DNA of 64,000 nucleotides from Sphingobium sp. OAS761 (GTDB taxonomy: Bacteria; Pseudomonadota; Alphaproteobacteria; Sphingomonadales; Sphingomonadaceae). Of the stretch, positions 35,589-45,454 are shown in pieces; the first letter of the stretch is position 1, and each line of letters begins with the position of its first letter. Location of the stretch: positions 122,384 through 186,383 of the forward strand of contig NZ_JALJVY010000011.1 of assembly GCF_024168485.1 (NCBI RefSeq), in the 5' to 3' direction. The position numbers and the translations under genes were made by a program. The notes beneath the pieces were generated by a model, which searched no databases, was not told the DNA's origin, and worked only from the letters and a program-made list of their open reading frames with translations.

Positions 35589-36239
35589 ATGAGTGCGCCA
35601 ATGCTGAAGCGTCGGGCTGGGCGCCCGACTCCGGAAGAAGCCGAGCAGAAGCGGCAAGGGTTGATCGTCACAGCCCTGGAGGAGTTTGCGCGCGTTGGCT
35701 TTCACGGCGCGTCGCTGCGCGACATTGCGGAGAAAGCGAACATCTCCAGCCGCACCTTGTACAATTATTACCCCGATAAACTGGCCCTGTTCGAAGCTTG
35801 CCTGGAATTTTCGGGCCGTGAAATACAACCGGTCCTGCCCGATCTTGATGTCGGTCTTCATGAAGGCCTGGTGCGGTATGCGATCGCGATGCAACGCCAA
35901 CTTTTTGCGGCCCAAGCAATGCGGATCGCCGCGCTTATCTATCGCGAAGGCGGCGGCTTCGACGAACTGCGCCAAATCGCTCGTATTCAGTTTGAGCGCC
36001 ATCAGGTTACCCCTGTTGCGCATATCCTGGACAGTCACGGGATAGTTAAGGAAAGATGCCACATATTGGCCACGCAGTTCGTTGCGATGGCGTTCGGAGA
36101 ATGGCAGCGTCGGCTGCTTTTTGGCGAGGACGCGATGACCGACGAACAAATGGCGGACCATGCCGAACTGGTCACAGCGATATTCCTCAAGGGCATTGAT
36201 CCATGGTGCGGCCCCGTCGCCTCCCATCCTCAAATTTAG
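35589..36239 (+). CDS. TetR-family regulator (paralogue 2)
   Basis: A 216-residue TetR protein with helix-turn-helix SLRDIAEKANISSRTLYNYY (about residues 37-56) and PDKLALFEACLEF. The DNA-binding half resembles the TetR at 26257. GAGGAG precedes the ATG. It is divergent from the second extended BVMO gene and has the same operator in the gap, so it probably represses the eight-gene operon and cross-talks with paralogue 1. It ends 21 bases before the convergent LysR gene. Confidence 0.9.
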   Translation: MSAPMLKRRAGRPTPEEAEQKRQGLIVTALEEFARVGFHGASLRDIAEKANISSRTLYNYYPDKLALFEACLEFSGREIQPVLPDLDVGLHEGLVRYAIAMQRQLFAAQAMRIAALIYREGGGFDELRQIARIQFERHQVTPVAHILDSHGIVKERCHILATQFVAMAFGEWQRRLLFGEDAMTDEQMADHAELVTAIFLKGIDPWCGPVASHPQI

Positions 36240-36259
36240 GATCGAAGGCGTCTGGACAT

Positions 36260-37141
36260 CTAGGGGCCACTCACGGAGCCGTACACCTCGTTTGCCATCT
36301 TCCGAACAAGTCTAGCGATGTAGTCTGCCGCGGGAGAAAGCATCCGGTCACGGTGACGCACCATTATAATCCGGATCTCTTGCTCCGGCCCCTCGAACTT
36401 CTGCGGGAGCACGATCATCTTCCCGCTTGTAAGCTCTTCGCGGGCCACGACCGGCGTGTTGAGCCAGATCGCGTCGCTGTTGAGTACAACAGGCTTCAAC
36501 AGGCTGTAATTGTCGCATTGAATGCGAGGGTTATATGGGATGGAGCCCTCGGCCAGCATCGCTCCACCGACGAGCGGGTAATCTTCCAGCGACCCATGGC
36601 CGTGGCTTAACGGATGGTCGGCCCTTGCGAGCAACGCCAGCGGCATGCGCGCCATGGGGATACGGTCCACGCGCTCATGGTGCGGTACCATGATATCCGC
36701 TGCGCAGGAGAATTCGACCTCATTGTGCAGTGTCCGCCGTATGACCTCCGGTCCGCTCTCGACGTGAATCTGCATGTTGATTCCGGGGCGCTCTTGGAGG
36801 ACGCGCTCCATTAGCTGAGGAAGGATGGTGATCGCGATCAGGGGCCCCATGCCGAAGCTCACCGTTCCGGCCTCAGCCTTGCCGATGTAACGAAGATTGC
36901 GATCCATTGCGGCAGAGTCCGCGAGGAACTGTTTTGCTGCGGGCAGAAGCTGAAGGCATGCGGCCGTAGCCACGACTTTCGCCCTGCTTCGGCTGAACAG
37001 CACGACGCCATATTCCTCCTCGATCAACTGGATACTGCGTGACAAAGCGGGCTGGGTGATACCCAGTTTGCGCGCCGCACGTACGAAGCTTTGCTCCTGA
37101 TGAAGCATGACGAGATGGGCGATATTCCGAACGGTTAGCAT
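36260..37141 (-). CDS. LysR-family transcriptional regulator
   Basis: A 293-residue LysR protein: the N-terminal winged helix reads SFVRAARKLGITQPALSRSI (about residues 18-37), followed by the two-lobe effector domain. It is divergent from the TonB receptor gene that heads the eight-gene operon at 37289, the standard LysR arrangement for control of a neighbouring catabolic operon. The effector is probably a pathway metabolite. Confidence 0.9.
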   Translation of the reverse strand: MLTVRNIAHLVMLHQEQSFVRAARKLGITQPALSRSIQLIEEEYGVVLFSRSRAKVVATAACLQLLPAAKQFLADSAAMDRNLRYIGKAEAGTVSFGMGPLIAITILPQLMERVLQERPGINMQIHVESGPEVIRRTLHNEVEFSCAADIMVPHHERVDRIPMARMPLALLARADHPLSHGHGSLEDYPLVGGAMLAEGSIPYNPRIQCDNYSLLKPVVLNSDAIWLNTPVVAREELTSGKMIVLPQKFEGPEQEIRIIMVRHRDRMLSPAADYIARLVRKMANEVYGSVSGP

Positions 37142-37168
37142 AGCCTAAACTTATCGAAATCGCGCATA

Positions 37169-37178
37169 GAATGCATTC
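37169..37178. promoter_or_regulatory. Palindrome in the LysR/TonB-receptor divergent gap
   Basis: GAATGCATTC is a perfect 10-base palindrome 28 bases upstream of the lysR start and about 110 bases upstream of the receptor start. The position would suit a LysR recognition site, but the T-N11-A form is not clear. Confidence 0.3.
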
Positions 37179-37288
37179 GACATATTTCACCGATTGCCAC
37201 ATTTTCCTGCTGCCGAGAACGGAAGAACCGTGCCGGCACGACATTGCATCGCAAGCGAGACGCTCGCGCGATAAGGGGTGAGGACGGC

Positions 37289-39634
37289 ATGAAGGTGATT
37301 ATTGGCGCTGCTTTGGCTATCGGGCTCAGCGGCGGAGGCATCGCGCACGCGCAGGACAATGAAGCTCAGGACGACGGCACCCGCCTCCAGGAGATCGTCG
37401 TCACGGCGCAGCGGCGGACGGAGAATATCCAGAACGTGCCGATTTCGGTGACGGCGCTCAGCGCCGATACGCTCGACAATGCCCGGGTGACCGACATCCG
37501 CAACCTGTCGGGACTGGCCCCCAATGTGCTGATCAACTCGCAGGGTATCAGCTCGATCCCTACGGTCACGATCCGCGGCATCCAGTCCGGTGTATCATCC
37601 AGCTCCGTTGATCCGAAGGTCGGCATCTATCTCGACGGCGTCTACATTGGACGCACTGTCGGCGCGATTTTCGATTTGGCCGATATTGAACGGGTCGAGA
37701 CGCTGCGCGGCCCGCAAGGCACCCTGTTCGGCCGCAACGCGACGGCCGGTGCGATTAGCATCGTCACTCCCAATCCAACTGGGAAGCTCGAAGGCAACGC
37801 ACTACTGTCGGCCGGCAATTACGACAGCTTCCGTGGAAGGTTGTCGCTGAACCTGCCGTCCTTCGGCATCTTCAGCGCGCGTATCTCCTATTTGCATGAC
37901 GAGTTCGCGGGCGACACGCCCAACCTGCTGGCCGGCAAGTCGATCAATTTTGACCTGCGCGAACCCGGCATCGGCACGCTGCCTTATGCCAAGCGGCTCG
38001 GCGCCAAGAATGTCGATGCCGTCCAGATCGCAGTGCGTGCGGAATTCTCGCCCGACTTCGATCTCACTTATCGCTTTGACTATACCGATTCCGAGACGGT
38101 CGGGCGCCCGGCGCAAACCGCGGGCTTCAACGCGGACTCTACGGGCGCTCTGGCCGGCGGGATCAATGCGTTTCAGGGGCTCACCGGTGGCACGCTCAAT
38201 CTGTCGCGATCACGCCTTGATGCGGTGGCCAATGCGTCGAGCGTCCAGCCGCTCAAGGTAGAGGGGCATAGCCTGATCGCCAACTGGGATCTCGGCACGC
38301 TCAAGCTGAAGAACATTGCTGCCTATCGCCGCTTCAAGCAGGACTGGAACACCTTCGATCTCGCTTCGACCGGCGGACAGAAGTTCACGGCCGCGCAGCT
38401 CGGCGCGCTGCTGGCGGGCGATGTCGCCGGCGTCACTGCACCGGGCGTCCAGCCCGGGCCGAACGACTATTTGTTCGATCTGCTGACCGCGCGCACGGCG
38501 AAACAGCATCAGTTCAGCGACGAGCTGCAGATGCTGGTCTCCACCGAGGCCTTCGATCTGACGACGGGCCTGTTCTATTTCCGCGAAAAGGGGGCCGAAA
38601 CTAACGTCCTCGGCATCTTCCAGCCGGTCGCCAACGGGCAGGTCCTGCCGACCCCGCTGGATGCGGTTTTCGGCAGCGGGGTCAACCAGGCGGAGGCGAT
38701 TAATGAAGCCTATGCCGCTTATGCGCAGGGCACCTATCACGTGACCCCGCAGATCGATCTGACGCTCGGCGGCCGCTACACCACCGATCGCCGCAAGACG
38801 AATGTCATCCGCCGCAGCGGGACGGCCGCGGGCGGATCGCTCGGCGTCGGCACCTATACCGAGACGTTCCACAAATTCACCTATGCCGCGATCCTTGGCT
38901 ACCGTCCGACTGACGACATCAACGCATATGCGAAGGTTTCAAGCGGTTATGTCGCGGGCGGAATCGCCGATGGCTCGCCTTATGGACCGGAATCGCTGAC
39001 GAGCTACGAGCTGGGCCTCAAGACCGAGCTGTTCGATCGCCGGCTGCGCGCCAACTTCGCGGTCTATTACTCGGACTATAAGGATTTGCAGATCCAGCAG
39101 TTTTTGGGTGGTCGCCAGATTTTCTCCAACGCCGGGCGCGCGCGGACCTATGGCGCCGAGGCGGAGTTGGAGGCGCGGCCCGCCCGTGGTCTGATGCTGG
39201 CGGCCAATCTCGGCTATCAGAAGTTCGATTATCGCCGCTACATCCTGAACGGGGTAGATGTCGCCGATCGCGCCCGTGCGCTCTATGCGCCGAAAATCAC
39301 GGCCAAGCTCTCCGGCCGCTACGAGGTCGAGGCGGATTTCGGACGACCGTTCATCTCGATGGACGCGCGCTACCGCTCGCGCAGCTATCACACGCTGCTT
39401 CCCTCGACGAATCCGGTGACGGAACGCGGGACCTACCAGACGCCCTTCTGGCTGGTCGACGGCCGGATCGGTGTCGACGACATCCGTATCGGCGGCACTG
39501 AATTCGCTCTATCCGTGTGGGCGCAGAACCTGTTCGACAAGGATGCCTATACGTTTGGCCCTACGGTCATCAATCAGAACGTCTTCTATGACCAGAGCCG
39601 AACTTACGGCATCGAACTGAAGGCTAAATTCTGA
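37289..39634 (+). CDS. TonB-dependent outer-membrane receptor
   Basis: Energy-coupled outer-membrane import channel for a substrate of the operon. A signal peptide (VIIGAALAIGLSGGGIAHAQ) is followed by a TonB-box-like LQEIVVTAQRRTENIQ, the plug domain (VPISVTALSAD, RGPQGTLFGRNATAGAI) and a beta barrel ending in YGIELKAKF. The ATG at 37289 has GAGG upstream; an earlier TTG at 37244 lacks support. About 781 residues. Sphingomonads often use such receptors for aromatic or polycyclic compounds. The stop shares a base with the next gene's ATG (TGATG). Confidence 0.9.
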   Translation: MKVIIGAALAIGLSGGGIAHAQDNEAQDDGTRLQEIVVTAQRRTENIQNVPISVTALSADTLDNARVTDIRNLSGLAPNVLINSQGISSIPTVTIRGIQSGVSSSSVDPKVGIYLDGVYIGRTVGAIFDLADIERVETLRGPQGTLFGRNATAGAISIVTPNPTGKLEGNALLSAGNYDSFRGRLSLNLPSFGIFSARISYLHDEFAGDTPNLLAGKSINFDLREPGIGTLPYAKRLGAKNVDAVQIAVRAEFSPDFDLTYRFDYTDSETVGRPAQTAGFNADSTGALAGGINAFQGLTGGTLNLSRSRLDAVANASSVQPLKVEGHSLIANWDLGTLKLKNIAAYRRFKQDWNTFDLASTGGQKFTAAQLGALLAGDVAGVTAPGVQPGPNDYLFDLLTARTAKQHQFSDELQMLVSTEAFDLTTGLFYFREKGAETNVLGIFQPVANGQVLPTPLDAVFGSGVNQAEAINEAYAAYAQGTYHVTPQIDLTLGGRYTTDRRKTNVIRRSGTAAGGSLGVGTYTETFHKFTYAAILGYRPTDDINAYAKVSSGYVAGGIADGSPYGPESLTSYELGLKTELFDRRLRANFAVYYSDYKDLQIQQFLGGRQIFSNAGRARTYGAEAELEARPARGLMLAANLGYQKFDYRRYILNGVDVADRARALYAPKITAKLSGRYEVEADFGRPFISMDARYRSRSYHTLLPSTNPVTERGTYQTPFWLVDGRIGVDDIRIGGTEFALSVWAQNLFDKDAYTFGPTVINQNVFYDQSRTYGIELKAKF

Positions 39635-41394
39635 TGCAGGCGTCCGGTGCCGCAATGCTGGAAGGTGCCGGACGCCGCCGCAGCGCACAGCAGGTGGCAC
39701 GCGAGATCGGTGCGCGTGTCGCCGCTGCGCCCACGAACGTCGCCGACTGGTTCGAGGCTTTGGTGCGCCGCTACACCGAGCGCCCGGCGATGATCTTCGA
39801 GGATCGCAGCTGGACCTATGGCGAGATCGACCGTCACGCCAACCGGATCGCGCACGCAGCGATCCGCCAGGGGATCGGGGCCGGGGACAGCGTCGCGCTT
39901 GCCTTATCCAACAGCGTCGATCTGCTCTCCGCGATCTTGGCGATGGCCAAGATCGATGCGAGCTGCTCGCTGATCGATCCCCGTCTGCCGGGCGAGGCGC
40001 TGCGCCATGCGCTGGGCAGTATTCCGGTCGGGCTTGTCATTGCGGACGAAGCGGACGAAACCGTGCGCGCGTATCATGCGGCAAGCGGTGTGCCCTTCAA
40101 GGTCCGCGCGGGCGCGGAAAATCTGCTGGCCGACTGGATCGCCCACGCTCCTATCGATCCTCCACCGCGCGAAGCCCGCGCGGCGATTGCGCCTAGCGCA
40201 CCGATCTTCCACATCTTTACTTCGGGAACCACCGGCCTGCCGAAGGCCGCTGCCTGCAGTCATGCCCGCTACGTCTCCTCGGGGATGAGCGAGGCAGTGC
40301 TGCTCGGGCTGACCGAGCGCGACAGGATGTATGTCGTCCTGCCGATGTACCACATCGCCGCACTGAGCGCGATCGCGGCGGCCTTCTCGGTCGGGGCAAG
40401 TGTGCTGCTGCGCGCACGGTTCAGCGTGACCAATTTTTGGCCAGATGTGCGAACCCATGGCGTGACGGCAATGCAGTATCTCGGCGAGATCGCCCGCTAT
40501 GTGGCGTCGAGGCCCGCGACCGCTGCGGATCGCGATCACGGGCTTCGAACGATGATCGGCGCGGGCATGCAGGCCCAGGTCTGGCGGGCGTTCCGCGATC
40601 GTTTCGGCGTCCCGCACATCGTTGAATGCTACGGCTCGTCCGAAGGGGTATGCAGTCTTGTCAATCTGGACGGCGTGGTCGGATCGGTCGGCCGCCCCGC
40701 TTTCGGCGACACCAGCATGCGGATCGTCCGGCTCGATGACGCGCACGGCTTGCTGCGCAGCGAGGATGGCGGTTTCGTCGATTGCGCGACCGACGAACCG
40801 GGCGAACTGATCGGCGCGCTTTCGGCGTCGAACGTGTTCGAAGGATATTCCTCGGAAAGCGCGACGCAAGCGCGGCTGGCACGCGAGTATCCTGCCGACG
40901 CCAATCCATGGTTCCGCACCGGCGATCTCTTCAGGCGCGATGCGGAGGGGTATTTCCATTTCCTCGATCGGCTCGGCGACACCTATCGCTGGAAGGGCGA
41001 GAATATCGCGACGCAGCAGGTCGCCGCCGCGCTCGAAAGCGAGCCCGACATCGCGCGCGCCGTCGTCTATGGCGTGCGCGTTCCCGGGATCGAGGGCCGT
41101 GCCGGAATGGCACTGATCGAACCGGCCGAGGATTATGCGATCGAGATGACAACGCTCGCGGCTCGGCTCGGTCGACGACTGGCGCCCGCCGCCGTGCCCG
41201 TGTTTATCAGGACCGGCACGATCGAGGCGCTGACCGGCACCTACAAGGTCCGCGTGGCCGAGCTTCGCGCCCAGGGATATGACGCGTCGGCCGGGGTCGA
41301 TCCGCTCTACGTCCTCGATGCCGCAGCCGCAGCCTATGTCCCGCTCGACGAAACGGCGCTCTCGCGAAACGGAGTGGCGCCTTATGAAGATTGA
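39634..41394 (+). CDS. FATP-like acyl-CoA synthetase
   Basis: Activates a carboxylic acid to its CoA thioester via an acyl-AMP. P-loop IFTSGTTGLPKAA, the YGSSEG motif, WFRTGDLFRRDAEGYFHFLDR and the C-terminal TGTYKVR with the catalytic-type Lys are all present. The motif DRLGDTYRWKGENIATQQV is typical of the very-long-chain/FATP branch, whose substrates include bile acids and other bulky acids. Length 586 is normal. It is coupled to the receptor (TGATG) and overlaps the next gene by 11 bases. Confidence 0.88.
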   Translation: MQASGAAMLEGAGRRRSAQQVAREIGARVAAAPTNVADWFEALVRRYTERPAMIFEDRSWTYGEIDRHANRIAHAAIRQGIGAGDSVALALSNSVDLLSAILAMAKIDASCSLIDPRLPGEALRHALGSIPVGLVIADEADETVRAYHAASGVPFKVRAGAENLLADWIAHAPIDPPPREARAAIAPSAPIFHIFTSGTTGLPKAAACSHARYVSSGMSEAVLLGLTERDRMYVVLPMYHIAALSAIAAAFSVGASVLLRARFSVTNFWPDVRTHGVTAMQYLGEIARYVASRPATAADRDHGLRTMIGAGMQAQVWRAFRDRFGVPHIVECYGSSEGVCSLVNLDGVVGSVGRPAFGDTSMRIVRLDDAHGLLRSEDGGFVDCATDEPGELIGALSASNVFEGYSSESATQARLAREYPADANPWFRTGDLFRRDAEGYFHFLDRLGDTYRWKGENIATQQVAAALESEPDIARAVVYGVRVPGIEGRAGMALIEPAEDYAIEMTTLAARLGRRLAPAAVPVFIRTGTIEALTGTYKVRVAELRAQGYDASAGVDPLYVLDAAAAAYVPLDETALSRNGVAPYED

Positions 41395-42844
41395 TCCGCG
41401 AACCCCCGTCATCGTCGGTATCGGCCAGGTATCGGGGGCAACCGAAGGCTGCCGCGAGCCGATCGACCTGATGGAAGTCGCCGTCGAGCGCGCAGCGGAG
41501 GATTGCGGCCGTCCCGCCTTGCTCGACCGGGTCGATCTGTCCGCGGCGACGCGCAGTGGCACGGTGCGTTACGCGAATGCCGCCCATATGATTGCGCAGC
41601 GCATCGGACGGCCCGATGCGCGCATGCTGCAGTCCGACTTCGGCGGGCATATGACCCAATTGCTGGTGGGCGAGGTGTGCCGCCGGATCGCAGCCGGCGA
41701 CGCCGACGTGGCGGTGCTTGCGGGCGGCGAGATGGGATCGCTGATGCGCGGCGCCGCCGTTGCGCCGCCAACTGAGCATCCGGTGTCCGCGCCGGCCATG
41801 ATCGGTGATGATATCGACAGCTGGATCTGGCATCCGATCGAAGCCTCCATCGGCCTGACGCTGCCCCGCGAATATTATCCGCTGGCCGATGTTGCGATTG
41901 CATGGGACCGGGGGGCCATGCTCTCGGCGCACATGAAGGACGTCGCGCGGCTGTGGGAGGGCTTCTCCACCGTTGCAGCGGGCAACCCCTATGCGGTCGA
42001 TCGCACGCAGCACAGCGCCGCGGACATCCTGCGCGCCGGACCGGAAAACCGCTATGTCGGCTATCCCTATACGAAGCTGATGAATTCCGATCAGTTCGTC
42101 GATCAGGCCGGGGCATTCCTGATTTGCTCGGCCGAGGCGGCGGATGCGGCCGGGATCGCCGCCGATCGCCGGACCTACCCGCTCGCCACGATCGAGGCGC
42201 AAGCGGGGTTCGCGAGCGAACGACTTTCGCTCGCCGACTGTCCGGCGATCGGACGGGCTGGGGCGGCGCTGCGCGAGGCGACCGGACTGGATCCGGCGCA
42301 GGCCGATTTCGTCGATCTCTACGCCTGCTTTCCCTCCGCCGTGGAGATACAGGCACGTGGCCTCGGTCTTGGCCTCGATCGCTCACTGACCACCACCGGC
42401 GGTATGCGGTTCGCAGGAGGTCCCTGGAACAGCTACGGCTTGCATATGCTCGCCAATCTCGCCGGCCGTCTGCGCGAGGTGCCGACGGCGCGGGCACTGT
42501 GCGGCGGAAATGGCGGCGTGGCCTCACGCTTCTCCTTCGGAACCTATGTCGGGCGGCCGCCTGAGCGCTTGTTCGGCGTGCTGCCGCCGGCTATCCCGCA
42601 CGAGAACGAGCTGCTACCGCTGGTTTCTCATCCCACCGGCGGCGCGGCGCTGGAGGCTTTCTCCGTTATGCACGACAGCGCGAACCGCCCCAGTCACGCC
42701 TTCGTATCCGCGCGTCTTGAGGATGGCGGCGCGCGGGCATGGGCACGGTTCGATGACGCGGACACCGTGGCGGCGCTGCTCGCCACTGAAGTACCGGGCG
42801 CACGCATCCGCTTCACGGGCGGCGAGGTCCTGTACGATGCCTGA
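41384..42844 (+). CDS. Thiolase-like protein lacking the usual nucleophilic Cys
   Basis: A 486-residue thiolase-fold protein, beginning DPRTPVIVGIGQV. Where thiolases carry the acyl-accepting Cys (V-C-GSG), this sequence reads QSDFGGHMTQLLVGEV, with no Cys. The second conserved loop DLYACFPSAVEIQ and the CGGNGG near the C-terminus (ALCGGNGGVASRFSF) are recognisable. A distinct group of actinobacterial and proteobacterial thiolase-like proteins shares this GGxxxQ pattern, and their reaction is unclear. The start at 41384 overlaps the ligase gene, and the 3' end overlaps the MFS start by eight bases. Confidence 0.78.
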   Translation: MKIDPRTPVIVGIGQVSGATEGCREPIDLMEVAVERAAEDCGRPALLDRVDLSAATRSGTVRYANAAHMIAQRIGRPDARMLQSDFGGHMTQLLVGEVCRRIAAGDADVAVLAGGEMGSLMRGAAVAPPTEHPVSAPAMIGDDIDSWIWHPIEASIGLTLPREYYPLADVAIAWDRGAMLSAHMKDVARLWEGFSTVAAGNPYAVDRTQHSAADILRAGPENRYVGYPYTKLMNSDQFVDQAGAFLICSAEAADAAGIAADRRTYPLATIEAQAGFASERLSLADCPAIGRAGAALREATGLDPAQADFVDLYACFPSAVEIQARGLGLGLDRSLTTTGGMRFAGGPWNSYGLHMLANLAGRLREVPTARALCGGNGGVASRFSFGTYVGRPPERLFGVLPPAIPHENELLPLVSHPTGGAALEAFSVMHDSANRPSHAFVSARLEDGGARAWARFDDADTVAALLATEVPGARIRFTGGEVLYDA

Positions 42845-44060
42845 CGCCGTACCCATGAATGCCGCTTTGATCGACCCGGCATCGCCGCAGTCCGTCTCGG
42901 ATCGCCCGGTGCGGCTGCTGATCATCACCTCCGGACTGCTGACCGGTCTCTCGATGACCGGCCTCGCTCCGGTCCTCCCGGCGATCCAGCGCGACTTTTC
43001 CGATTTTGCCGGCGCGGCCTATCTCACGAAGCTTGTGATTGCGATCGTTGGTCTCGCCGTGGTTATGGGAGCACCGTTGTCGAGTGTGATCGCGCGCCGG
43101 TTTCGCTGCGCCGATATCCTGATCGTCTGCTTCGCCGCTTATGGCGTGGCCGCGATCACCTCGAGCCTCGCGCCGTCGCCATCGTGGCTGATCTTCTCGC
43201 GCTTCATCCAGGGGCTTGCTGTCGCGATCGGGCTGACGACGGTGCTGGCGCTTGCTGGCACGCGTTATGATGGTGCCGTGCGCGATCGGTTGCTCGGCCT
43301 TCATATGGGCGGATCGGCATTGATGCTGCTGATCGTTCTTCCGCTTACCGGCTATCTTGGAGAGATGAGCTGGCGGCTGGCGCCGCTTCTGGGATGTGTC
43401 GCGCTTCTTCATCTCCTGCTCGTTTTCAAGGCCCGGCGCCTTCTCGATTTCCGATTTCCGACACCAACCGGGCGCCGGCGCTTCAGTGGCGATGAACGGC
43501 GGCAGGCGCTGTTCACTGGATGCATCTCGCTGCTGATCGGCGCCGCACTTTACAGTCAGCCCGCGTTCCTGCCGTTCAAGCTCGGCGCGATCGGCTACGG
43601 GTCCGCCAAGACGATCGGCTTGATGAGCACGATCAGCACCGCATGCTCAGCGGTCGGATCGATGTTTTACGCCCGGGTGCGCGCCCGACTGGGCGCGGGG
43701 ACCTTCTACGCAGTAGCCTTGGGACTCGGTGCCGCTGGCAGTCTGGCCGTCGCCGCGGCGGACGCCTTGCCAGTCGTCGCCGCGGGACTTTTCATCGGCG
43801 GGATCGGTGGCGGATTGATCGTGACGCATCTCTATGGGGACAGCGCCGTCCGTTTTCCGGCGGACCTGCGCGTGTCGGTCACTGGACTGGTCAAATCGAG
43901 CAGCTTCGCCGGCCTCTTCCTCGGCCCGCTGCTGATCCAGGTGCTGGTGGATCGCACATCCATCGCCGCCGCTTTCGTTGCGCTCGCCGGCATCTCGATC
44001 GCTGCGTTCGCCATTGCCCTCCTGCGCCCCGCCGCCGGGACGACCGGAGACCCGTCATGA
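42837..44060 (+). CDS. MFS transporter
   Basis: A 407-residue protein with about 12 hydrophobic segments in two halves, the first starting LLIITSGLLTGLSMTGLAPV, and an inter-lobe basic loop (RRLLDFRFPTPTGRRRFSGD). GAPLSSVIARRFRCADIL fits the MFS motif A region between helices 2 and 3. It overlaps the thiolase-like gene by eight bases and the FAD-oxidase gene by four. It could carry the catabolised acid or a side product across the inner membrane; direction and substrate are unknown. Confidence 0.85.
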   Translation: MPDAVPMNAALIDPASPQSVSDRPVRLLIITSGLLTGLSMTGLAPVLPAIQRDFSDFAGAAYLTKLVIAIVGLAVVMGAPLSSVIARRFRCADILIVCFAAYGVAAITSSLAPSPSWLIFSRFIQGLAVAIGLTTVLALAGTRYDGAVRDRLLGLHMGGSALMLLIVLPLTGYLGEMSWRLAPLLGCVALLHLLLVFKARRLLDFRFPTPTGRRRFSGDERRQALFTGCISLLIGAALYSQPAFLPFKLGAIGYGSAKTIGLMSTISTACSAVGSMFYARVRARLGAGTFYAVALGLGAAGSLAVAAADALPVVAAGLFIGGIGGGLIVTHLYGDSAVRFPADLRVSVTGLVKSSSFAGLFLGPLLIQVLVDRTSIAAAFVALAGISIAAFAIALLRPAAGTTGDPS

Positions 44061-45454
44061 CCGATATACGCGCTGCGCTCTCCGCCCTGCTCGGTGAACG
44101 CCATGTGCAGACCGATGGGCTCGAGCAGCCGCATTCTCCAGTGATCCATGGAGCAACGGACGGCGCGAGCTGGGAGGGATCTATCCTTGTCAAGCCGGGC
44201 TCCACGGCAGAGGTCGCCGATCTGGTGAAGCTCGCCGCCGCCAATGGCTGGCCCGTCATCGCGGTCGGCGGGCGAACCGGGACGGTCGGCGGCACTGATC
44301 CGCTCGGCCCCTCGATCCTGCTTTCGCTGGAGCGGCTGAACCGGATCGATGAGATCGATCTTGACAATATGACCGCCACCGTTGGCGCCGGCGTCCTGCT
44401 TCAGACCTTTCAGGAAGCGGTCGAGGAGGCGGGAGCATTCTTCCCGCTCGATATCGGTGCGCGCGGCAGTGCCACGATCGGCGGTGTCATCTCTACCAAC
44501 GCGGGCGGCACGCGTGCGGTCAAATGGGGCGTCACCCGTGATCTGGTGCTGGGAGTAGAGGCGGTGCTGGCCGATGGCCGGATCGTGGATGGGCTGCGCA
44601 AGCTCCTCAAGAATAATGCCGGCTATGACTGGACCCATCTGATGATAGGCAGCGAGGGTACGCTTGGCATCGTCACGCGCGCCGTCCTGCGCCTGCGGCC
44701 GCAGGAGGCGGCCCCGATCACGGCGCTGCTGGCCTGCCCCGATTTCCCGTCCGCCATCAGTTTGCTGCGCCGTCTCGAAACCGCGACCTCCAGCGGGCTC
44801 GGCAGTTTCGAACTGATGTGGGGCGACGTCTATGATTTCATCACTGGGTCGCCCGTCTGGCAGCATCAGGCGCCGATCGCCGGCGGTGCCGCTTTTTATG
44901 CGCTGGTCGAGGTGGGTGGAGGCGAGCGCCAGTTCGCCGCGTTCGAGGGAGCGCTCGAAACGTTCCTGGCCGAAGGCCTGATTTCCGATGCCGTCATCGC
45001 GCAGTCGATCCGCCAGCAGGAAGCGATCTGGGCGACGCGTGACGACATGTCTCCGCTCGGTAGTCTCGGGCCGATCCTGCCCTATGACGTCAGCGTGCCG
45101 ATCACGGCGATGGGCGAGCTGGCCGATCGCGTTGCTGCCGATGTCCGACGAACGCTGCCGGATGCGCGGCTGTTCTCCTTCGGCCATGCCGGCGACGGCA
45201 ATCTCCATTTCGTCGTGGCACCAGGCCGTGGGCGAGAGGGCGATGCAGCACAGGTCGACCGGATCGTCTTCAGCCATGTCGCGGCACTGAACGGTTCGAT
45301 CGCGGCCGAGCATGGAATCGGCATCCACCGCCGCGAGGCGATCACCTATTGTCGTTCTCCTGAGGAGTTGTCGTTGATGAGGCAAATGAAGCAGGCGCTG
45401 GATCCGGCGGGCATATTGAACCCGGGTAAGATCCTGCCGCGCGAGACTCGCTAG
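44057..45454 (+). CDS. FAD-linked 2-hydroxyacid dehydrogenase (GlcD/D-2-hydroxyglutarate type)
   Basis: FAD-binding PCMH-type oxidoreductase of 465 residues that usually oxidises D-2-hydroxy acids to 2-oxoacids. The FAD domain shows ILVKPGSTAEVADLVKLA, GGRTGTVGG, and GARGSATIGGVISTNAGG. The C-terminal FAD-oxidase domain has FGHAGDGNLHFVV and EHGIGIHRREAI. It overlaps the MFS gene by four bases (ATGA) and the lyase gene start by one. The operon also contains an FMN enzyme for 2-hydroxy acids (47208). Confidence 0.9.
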   Translation: MTDIRAALSALLGERHVQTDGLEQPHSPVIHGATDGASWEGSILVKPGSTAEVADLVKLAAANGWPVIAVGGRTGTVGGTDPLGPSILLSLERLNRIDEIDLDNMTATVGAGVLLQTFQEAVEEAGAFFPLDIGARGSATIGGVISTNAGGTRAVKWGVTRDLVLGVEAVLADGRIVDGLRKLLKNNAGYDWTHLMIGSEGTLGIVTRAVLRLRPQEAAPITALLACPDFPSAISLLRRLETATSSGLGSFELMWGDVYDFITGSPVWQHQAPIAGGAAFYALVEVGGGERQFAAFEGALETFLAEGLISDAVIAQSIRQQEAIWATRDDMSPLGSLGPILPYDVSVPITAMGELADRVAADVRRTLPDARLFSFGHAGDGNLHFVVAPGRGREGDAAQVDRIVFSHVAALNGSIAAEHGIGIHRREAITYCRSPEELSLMRQMKQALDPAGILNPGKILPRETR

